This document shows positions 4,876 through 10,237 of a DNA stretch of 10,237 nt, one piece after another. Source of the DNA: Verrucomicrobiia bacterium (GTDB lineage Bacteria > Verrucomicrobiota > Verrucomicrobiia > Verrucomicrobiales > Akkermansiaceae); assembly GCA_947460915.1 (NCBI GenBank), contig CANHKJ010000095.1, positions 1 to 10,237 of the forward strand, given 5' to 3'. Within the stretch, counting starts at the first letter, position 1. The number at the start of each line of letters is the position of its first letter. Below the pieces are notes generated by a model that saw only the letters and a list, made by a program, of their open reading frames with translations, was not told the DNA's origin and made no database searches. The position numbers were made by a program, and so were the translations under genes.

Positions 4876-7456
4876 GCAACGACCACACCCTAGCATACCC
4901 GACCATGAAGTGCTCCGCAAAATCGGCGGTGGTGCCTATGGCGAGGTGTGGCTTGCACGCGGCGTGACCGGAGCCATGCGCGCGGTGAAAGTCGTGTGGC
5001 GCGAGGACTTCGAGGACGAACGCACCTTCGAGCGCGAGTTCGAGGGCATCCTCCGCTTCGAGCCCATTTCACGCGATCACCCTGGTCTGGTGAACGTGCT
5101 ACACGTCGGTCGTAGTCCTGACCGCCACTCCTTTTACTACTATGTGATGGAGTTGGGTGATGACATCCACCGCGGCACGGAAATCCATCCTGTCGAGTAT
5201 GAACCTCGTACCTTGCGTGCCGACAGCAAAGACACCAAGGCCAAGCAATTTCCCATTGATGAATGCATTGAGGTCGGTCTACGCCTGTCCGACGCACTCG
5301 GTCACCTGCACGGAAAAGGCCTCGCCCACCGTGATGTCAAACCCTCGAACGTCATTTTCGTCGGCGGCAAAGCCAAGCTGGCCGACATCGGGCTCGTTGC
5401 CGCGCGTGGACAACGCACCTTTGTCGGCACCGAGGGATTTGTGCCGCCAGAGGGTCCAGGCTCGGCACAGGCCGATGTATATTCGCTAGGCAAAGTGCTT
5501 TATGAAATTGCCACAGGCAAGGATCGCCTCGATTTCCCCGAGCTGCCCGATGAGCTCCCGCAAGGCGATCAGAAAAAAAAGTGGCTCGCCCTGAATCGCA
5601 TCATCTGCGACGTCTGCGAGCCCCAACTTTCCAAGCGTACGATCAGCACTGCTGCCGAGCTTACCGACGCTCTACGCCGCATTCAGCGCGGTAAACGCAG
5701 ACGCCGCAGCCGTGGCGCCAGCGTAATGATGACCCTGCTCATTTTGCTCGCCGGCATTGGCTTTCTTTCCTGGAAATTCGTGCCAGTAAGCACCGTGCAC
5801 ACTTGGGCCCAAGGAATCATCAGCAACGTCACAGCTCCCACTCAGCCAGTCAAAAAAACCGGACAGATCAAAATTTTCAGCGATCCCGAAGGTGCCACGG
5901 TATTCGATGAAAATGAACAATACCTCGGTGAGACTCAGACCGCAGTGCTCACCTACCCCGTCGGCACGGCGCTCAAGTTTGTGCTCCGCAAAAATGGCTA
6001 TCAAGAAATGCTGTTAGAGCACACGGTCGAAGAATCCAGTGAGCCGCATTTGTTAGGAGGTAGTCTGAAAATCTATTCACCACCGCGCATCGGCGAGTCG
6101 TGGAGTGATCACCTCGGCATCCGTTATTTGCCCGAAAACGACATGCACGTCTCCAAGGACTACCTTCCCGAGCGCGTATGGCAAAATTATCTCAATGCCG
6201 AAAAGCGCCCGGCTGAGGTGGGACAAATCATCGAGATTTCGCAAAATGGCAAGCCCTCGCGCATCGTGATCACATCCGCCAGTGAAGCCGAGCTTTTTTG
6301 CCGCTGGCACCAACGCGGAGCTACGCCATCTTACCTCACCAACGACCAAGAAATCTTGCCGCGTATCGAGTCGAGTTTCGATCACCCCAACCTCAACGAC
6401 GAGGCGCGTGCGAAAAATTTCAAACCTTTCCGCGTCATCGTGCGCCAAGTCCCCTACGGCTCGATCGAGCTCGTCACCCTGCCCGAAGGTGTCGAAGTTT
6501 ACGTCAACGACGAATCGAGAGGTCGCGTCACCGGCTCCACACTCCTTGAAAAAATCCGCCCCGGTCCGGTTGACCTGATGTTTTTACTTGATGGCTACAA
6601 GCCGCAAACGCAACAAATCAATCTGCAAAATGGCGAGCGTGTGCACCTCAACATCGAGCTCCAGCGCAACCAAAGCGTCTTCTTTGGTCGACCATGGGAA
6701 AATGCACTCGGCATGAAATTCATGCCCGTAGGTGATAGCCTGATGGTGGCAGCATGGGAAACTCGCGTCCGCGATTACGCCCTATTTGTCAAAGAAACCA
6801 ATCGCCCCCTCGGTCCAGTTCCTGACTTCCCGCAAACTGACGATCACCCCGTTGTATACATCAGCCGCGATGACGCAAACGCTTTTTGCGAATGGCTCAC
6901 CCTCCGCGAACGCAAGGAAGAACGCATCCAGTTTTCTCACGAATACCGCTTACCCACCGACCTCGAATGGTCCACTATGGCTGGGCTAGGAAATGATGAG
7001 GGCAACACGCCCGCACAACGCGAAGGTCTGGATCAGAAAATTTGGCCATGGGGCAAAACCTGGCCACCACCGCCAGGCTCGGGGAATTTTGCCGACGAGG
7101 CCGCCGCCAAGGCAGGCAACATCAATGTCTCTCGCATCATTGTCGGCTACAATGACGGCTTTGACAAAACCTCACCCGTCGGTACTTTCACCGCCAACCT
7201 CCATGGCCTCCACGACATCTCAGGCAACGTCCATGAGTGGGTCTCAGACAACTATAGCAGCACCAGTGAGCAAGGGGTATTGCGTGGCGGCGGCTGGAAC
7301 AATTACACCGATTATCATCTCTCGATCACCTATCGGAAGACCCAGAAAGATCCGAAAAAACGCGACAACCTCCACGGTTTCCGCGTTGTGCTCGCCAAGG
7401 TTGCTAAAGAAACATCACAACTCACACCTCAATCACATGGTAGAAATCCGCATTGA
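4865..7456 (+). CDS. Transmembrane Ser/Thr protein kinase with duplicated PEGA-FGE outer region
   Basis: An 863-residue protein. The kinase domain spans about 15-275: glycine loop IGGGAYGEV (20-28), Lys42 in AVKVV, catalytic HRDVKPSN (155-162), D174-I-G in place of D-F-G, and V-P-P-E (193-196) in place of A-P-E. A basic stretch (276-283, KRRRRSRG) precedes one membrane helix at about 286-305. The outer part has PEGA 1 (about 333-390, P341-E-G), a shortened FGE-like segment (408-527), PEGA 2 (about 530-600, P540-E-G) and a full FGE/SUMF1-type domain (607-845) with RLPTDLEW, DISGNVHEW and HGFRVV. The two cysteines of true formylglycine-generating enzymes are replaced by Asn813 and His818, so this domain is probably a binding or sensing module. 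Gene order and overlap make the upstream sigma factor the obvious candidate partner. The start overlaps the sigma-factor end by 11 nt; the end overlaps the OsmC gene by 20 nt. No Shine-Dalgarno. Confidence 0.94.
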   Translation: MAIKQRPHPSIPDHEVLRKIGGGAYGEVWLARGVTGAMRAVKVVWREDFEDERTFEREFEGILRFEPISRDHPGLVNVLHVGRSPDRHSFYYYVMELGDDIHRGTEIHPVEYEPRTLRADSKDTKAKQFPIDECIEVGLRLSDALGHLHGKGLAHRDVKPSNVIFVGGKAKLADIGLVAARGQRTFVGTEGFVPPEGPGSAQADVYSLGKVLYEIATGKDRLDFPELPDELPQGDQKKKWLALNRIICDVCEPQLSKRTISTAAELTDALRRIQRGKRRRRSRGASVMMTLLILLAGIGFLSWKFVPVSTVHTWAQGIISNVTAPTQPVKKTGQIKIFSDPEGATVFDENEQYLGETQTAVLTYPVGTALKFVLRKNGYQEMLLEHTVEESSEPHLLGGSLKIYSPPRIGESWSDHLGIRYLPENDMHVSKDYLPERVWQNYLNAEKRPAEVGQIIEISQNGKPSRIVITSASEAELFCRWHQRGATPSYLTNDQEILPRIESSFDHPNLNDEARAKNFKPFRVIVRQVPYGSIELVTLPEGVEVYVNDESRGRVTGSTLLEKIRPGPVDLMFLLDGYKPQTQQINLQNGERVHLNIELQRNQSVFFGRPWENALGMKFMPVGDSLMVAAWETRVRDYALFVKETNRPLGPVPDFPQTDDHPVVYISRDDANAFCEWLTLRERKEERIQFSHEYRLPTDLEWSTMAGLGNDEGNTPAQREGLDQKIWPWGKTWPPPPGSGNFADEAAAKAGNINVSRIIVGYNDGFDKTSPVGTFTANLHGLHDISGNVHEWVSDNYSSTSEQGVLRGGGWNNYTDYHLSITYRKTQKDPKKRDNLHGFRVVLAKVAKETSQLTPQSHGRNPH

Positions 7457-7844
7457 TTACGAAGGACAACTTCACTGCTCCGCCCTGCACGTTCCCTCGG
7501 GAAATACTCTTGTCACCGATGCCCCGGTCGATAACAACGGTCGCGGCGAGGCATTTTCCCCCACCGATCTCGTTGCCACCGCCCTTGGTGCCTGCATGGC
7601 CACCATCATGGGCATCGTAGCCCAGCGCAAAGAACTCGATCTCGCAGGCACGAAAATCGTGGTCCATAAGGAAATGAGCACAGACACTCCGCGACGCATT
7701 GTCAGTTTGCCCGTCGCCATCGCCATGCCGATCGCGGAGGATCATCCCCACGCAGCACTTCTCAAAGCCGCCGTTCATGGCTGCCCGGTGCATCACAGCA
7801 TCCATCCCGACATCAAGGTCGAGGTAACTTGGACCTGGCAGTAA
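7437..7844 (+). CDS. OsmC-family peroxiredoxin-like protein
   Basis: A 135-residue protein with the OsmC/Ohr fold signature. The first redox cysteine is Cys53, in A-L-G-A-C-M-A-T, and the second is Cys116, in H-G-C-P-V-H-H-S. Family members are dimeric, cytoplasmic, thiol-dependent peroxidases acting mainly on organic hydroperoxides; both cysteines are kept, so activity is plausible. The length and the C-P-V-H motif fit the YhfA-like or general OsmC branch better than Ohr, but the substrate cannot be told from sequence. The frame is open far upstream inside the kinase gene; the ATG at 7437 is chosen because family similarity begins there (MVEIRIDYEG). It overlaps the kinase end by 20 nt in another frame, has no Shine-Dalgarno, and therefore probably depends on coupled translation as the third gene of the sigma-kinase operon. 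Confidence 0.92.
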   Translation: MVEIRIDYEGQLHCSALHVPSGNTLVTDAPVDNNGRGEAFSPTDLVATALGACMATIMGIVAQRKELDLAGTKIVVHKEMSTDTPRRIVSLPVAIAMPIAEDHPHAALLKAAVHGCPVHHSIHPDIKVEVTWTWQ

Positions 7845-7889
7845 TTTGCCTCATGGCTGAATGATGCCGAAAATTGGCAATTACGCTCA

Positions 7890-7918
7890 TGCACCCTCGA
7901 TCCTAGGTGTGCTATGTT
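7890..7918 (+). promoter_or_regulatory. Predicted extended -10 promoter of the glycosidase gene
   Basis: TATGTT (7913-7918) preceded by TGTGC gives an extended -10 of the TGTGnTAT type, sharing the 8-mer TGTGCTAT with the sigma-operon promoter (4197-4204 and 7908-7915). The -35 region (TGCACC, 7890-7895, 17-nt spacer) is poor, as is common when an extended -10 is present. Transcription would start near 7925, inside the left arm of the inverted repeat, giving a leader of about 30 nt. The 3' half of the -10 box overlaps the repeat's left arm. Confidence 0.35.
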
Positions 7919-7955
7919 CCTCATTCCTGTGGCACAACTCCGCAGGAATCGGAAC
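7916..7955 (+). promoter_or_regulatory. Inverted repeat abutting the glycosidase start codon (operator or hairpin)
   Basis: The left arm GTTCC-TC-ATTCCTG (7916-7929) pairs with the right arm CAGGAAT-C-GGAAC (7943-7955). That is 12 Watson-Crick pairs with one small asymmetric internal loop; the stem can extend inward by TGG/CCG (one G-T pair) to a 7-nt loop at 7933-7939. The right arm ends directly before the ATG at 7956 and contains AGGA (7944-7947), the only Shine-Dalgarno-like sequence found before a start codon in the window. The repeat also overlaps the predicted -10 box and transcription start. It could be a repressor operator, or an mRNA hairpin that hides the ribosome-binding site. Confidence 0.6.
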
Positions 7956-10237
7956 ATGAAAAAAACCTCGCTGATTCTGTCACTTCTCGCCGCCATGCCC
8001 GCTTTTTCCGCGGAGTGGAAACTCGTCGATGACCGCATGCTCACACCCTGGGCGAAGCAAGTTACGCCCGAGAATGCATGGCAGGAATATCCCCGCCCCC
8101 AGTTCCAACGGGAATCATGGAAAAATCTCAACGGCCTCTGGCAATACGCTGTCACGCCCAAGGATGCCTCCTCCGCCGAAACATGGAATGGCAGCATTCT
8201 TGTGCCATTTTGCCCCGAGTCGGCTCTCTCTGGCGTCGGTCGATTGATCGAACCCTACGAAGCTCTCTGGTACAAACGCGAGCTTCCTCAAGCCAGTGCG
8301 GGCAAGCGCAGTTTGCTGCACTTCGAAGCCGTCGACTACCAAACCACCGTGTTTGTGAATGGCAAAAAAGTCGGCACCCACATCGGCGGACACACTCCCT
8401 TTTCCTTCGACGTCACCGAGTTTCTCACCAGTGAAAAAAATGAACTCGTTTTGCGCATCGATGACGCCACCGAGGGCTACCAACTGCACGGCAAACAAAA
8501 ACTGCAAAACGGCGGCATTTGGTACACGCGTGTCACCGGCATTTGGCAAACAGTTTGGATGGAAGAAGTCTCCGCACTTCATCTTACCGATGTCGATTAC
8601 GCTTGTGATCTCAGCAAAAAAACCATCACCGTCACGCCCAAGCTCAGTGCTGAATTGCCCGCAGGCGCGAAAATTCAAGTGCTCATTTCTCACAAGGGCA
8701 AAGAGAGCGCTCGCGCTGATCTGAGCAAGGTAGGACCGCACGATTTCTCCATCGCCGAACCTGCTTTGTGGTCACCCGATGCCCCGAATCTCTACGACGT
8801 GCAGCTTTCCATCATCGATGCCGCAGGCAAGTTACTCGACTCGGTGAAATCCTACACTGCCATGCGTGCCTTCGGTAAAGCCAAGGACAGCGGTGGTCAC
8901 TGGCGCTACACACTCAATGGCAAATCGATTTTCCATTGGGGCCCACTCGATCAGGGATGGTGGCCCGATGGACTGCTCACTCCTCCGTCCGATGCCGCGA
9001 TGCTTTCTGACATCGAGTATCTGAAAGCAGCCGGATTCAATATGATTCGCAAGCACATCAAGGTCGAACCACGCCGCTACTACTACCACTGCGATCGCCT
9101 CGGCATGATGATGTGGCAAGATCAAGTCAGCAATAGCTACGGACCACGCCCTGACTACAGTCCTGAATGGACACGCATGGCGCCGAATCCCCAAGACGCC
9201 AATTGGCCTGATGCTGCGCACGAGCAATATCTCATCGAATACAAGCGCATGATCGATCATTTACACGATGCTCCCTGCATCGCCTCCTGGGTCCCATTCA
9301 ACGAAGCTTGGGGCCAACACCGCACCATGGAAGTCGGGAAAATGGCCGTCGCCTATGATTCCACCCGCGCCATCAACATTGCCAGCGGCGGAAATTTCTG
9401 GCCCATCGGCGATGTGGCCGATCATCACAATTACCCGCACCCCGATTTTCCGTTAGACGACAAACGTTTCGATGATTACATCAAAGTCGTCGGCGAGTTC
9501 GGCGGTCACGGTTGGCCAGTGGATGGGCATTTGTGGAAAAAAGACAACGCCAATTGGGGCTACGGCGGACTTCCCAAGTCGCTCGATGAATGGAAAGATC
9601 GCTACACCCAATCCATCAACATTCTTTGCGGCTTGCGCAAACGCGGCATCGCGGCGGGAGTTTACACGCAGACCACCGATGTCGAGATCGAGATCAATGG
9701 CCTCCGCACCTACGATCGCGTCAACAAAGTCGAGCCCGCATGGCTCAAGCCGCTTTCCGATAAATTGTTGGGTTCGCCCGATGTTGTGCGCGTAACTTCA
9801 TTGCTCTCTGACTCCCGTGCCGAGGCGCATCCATGGCGCTTTTCGTTAGAAAAACCCACTCCAACATGGGAGTCAGAATCTTTTTCCGACAAAGACTGGA
9901 AAGAAGGCCCTGGTGGCTTTGGCTCCAAGGGCACGCCCAACAGCGTCGTGCGCACCGAGTGGACCAGCAACGATATCTGGCTGCGCCGCGAATTTTCTCT
10001 CACCGAAATTCCCGCTGGTGAATTGCAGCTCGTCATCTACCACGACGAAGACGCAGAGGTATTTCTCAACGGCAAATCCGTAGCTACGCTCAAAGGCTTC
10101 AACGGCCACTACGCCAGCATTCCCATTGATCGCGCAGCGCTTAAAAAAGGACGCAATGTGTTAGCCATTCACTGCCATCAAAGCACGGGCGGCCAATACA
10201 TCGACGCCGGCCTCACCATTGAATCCCCTACTGCCAG
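7956..10237 (+). CDS. Secreted glycoside hydrolase family 2 protein, 3' end outside the window
   Basis: An uninterrupted frame of 760 codons that is still open at the right edge. Residues 1-19 are a signal peptide (MKKTSLILSLLAAMPAFSA). The GH2 sugar-binding beta-sandwich spans about 44-205, with YPRPQFQRESWKNLNGLW near its start and F-V-N-G-K-K-V-G (133-140). An immunoglobulin-like domain follows at about 206-308, then the TIM barrel at about 315-590. Predicted catalytic residues are Glu450 in WVPFNEAWGQ (acid/base, after the conserved Asn449) and Glu514 in VVGEFGGHGW (nucleophile). A further beta-sandwich-like region follows at about 630-755, with I-W-L-R-R-E-F and V-F-L-N-G-K. GH2 enzymes include beta-galactosidases, beta-glucuronidases and beta-mannosidases; the specificity here cannot be read. 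The signal peptide implies action on external polysaccharide or oligosaccharide. The gene has its own predicted promoter and a long inverted repeat at its start. Confidence 0.93.
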   Translation, partial: MKKTSLILSLLAAMPAFSAEWKLVDDRMLTPWAKQVTPENAWQEYPRPQFQRESWKNLNGLWQYAVTPKDASSAETWNGSILVPFCPESALSGVGRLIEPYEALWYKRELPQASAGKRSLLHFEAVDYQTTVFVNGKKVGTHIGGHTPFSFDVTEFLTSEKNELVLRIDDATEGYQLHGKQKLQNGGIWYTRVTGIWQTVWMEEVSALHLTDVDYACDLSKKTITVTPKLSAELPAGAKIQVLISHKGKESARADLSKVGPHDFSIAEPALWSPDAPNLYDVQLSIIDAAGKLLDSVKSYTAMRAFGKAKDSGGHWRYTLNGKSIFHWGPLDQGWWPDGLLTPPSDAAMLSDIEYLKAAGFNMIRKHIKVEPRRYYYHCDRLGMMMWQDQVSNSYGPRPDYSPEWTRMAPNPQDANWPDAAHEQYLIEYKRMIDHLHDAPCIASWVPFNEAWGQHRTMEVGKMAVAYDSTRAINIASGGNFWPIGDVADHHNYPHPDFPLDDKRFDDYIKVVGEFGGHGWPVDGHLWKKDNANWGYGGLPKSLDEWKDRYTQSINILCGLRKRGIAAGVYTQTTDVEIEINGLRTYDRVNKVEPAWLKPLSDKLLGSPDVVRVTSLLSDSRAEAHPWRFSLEKPTPTWESESFSDKDWKEGPGGFGSKGTPNSVVRTEWTSNDIWLRREFSLTEIPAGELQLVIYHDEDAEVFLNGKSVATLKGFNGHYASIPIDRAALKKGRNVLAIHCHQSTGGQYIDAGLTIESPTA

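Noticed and set aside
6993..7436. Upstream extension of the OsmC frame from an ATG at 6993
   Set aside because: It overlaps the conserved end of the kinase FGE domain in another frame, and OsmC similarity begins only at the ATG at 7437.
7422..7805. 127-codon minus-strand frame opposite OsmC
   Set aside because: It is a shadow of the OsmC gene, which has both redox-cysteine motifs on the plus strand.

Overview
The window looks like chromosomal DNA from a free-living member of the PVC superphylum, most likely Verrucomicrobiota. This is an inference from gene content, not from a marker gene: an ECF sigma factor overlapping a transmembrane Ser/Thr kinase with PEGA and sulfatase-modifying-factor (FGE-type) domains, a secreted family 2 glycoside hydrolase, a DnaX with a degenerate zinc finger, and an almost complete lack of Shine-Dalgarno sequences. 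Coding DNA is moderately GC-rich. No rRNA, tRNA, CRISPR array, prophage or insertion sequence was seen.

Left part (1-3229, minus strand): a compact run reading dnaX - ybaB - a secreted CAP/SCP-domain protein - the first 29 codons of a probable UbiA-family prenyltransferase. dnaX-ybaB is the widespread replication/nucleoid pair. Two near-identical 27-bp palindromic repeats follow the ybaB and CAP stop codons, each filling the same place in two successive short intergenic gaps.

Middle (3230-4215): a 113-bp divergent promoter region separates dnaX from a plus-strand single-domain rhodanese with an export signal. A 462-bp gap follows (3736-4197). Its left half may hold a gene remnant, and its right half is very AT-rich and leads to the sigma-factor promoter.

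Right part (4216-10237, plus strand): three overlapping genes encode an ECF sigma factor, a membrane Ser/Thr kinase whose outer part is a duplicated PEGA-FGE unit, and an OsmC-family protein. They look like one translationally coupled signalling operon in which the kinase takes the place usually held by an anti-sigma factor. Next, behind its own extended -10 promoter and a long inverted repeat that abuts the start codon, comes a secreted GH2-type glycosidase that runs off the right edge.

Three genes (dnaX, rhodanese, sigma factor) have a -10-like box only 6-8 nt before the start codon and no Shine-Dalgarno, so leaderless transcripts are plausible. The glycosidase is the exception: its AGGA Shine-Dalgarno-like sequence lies inside the inverted repeat.
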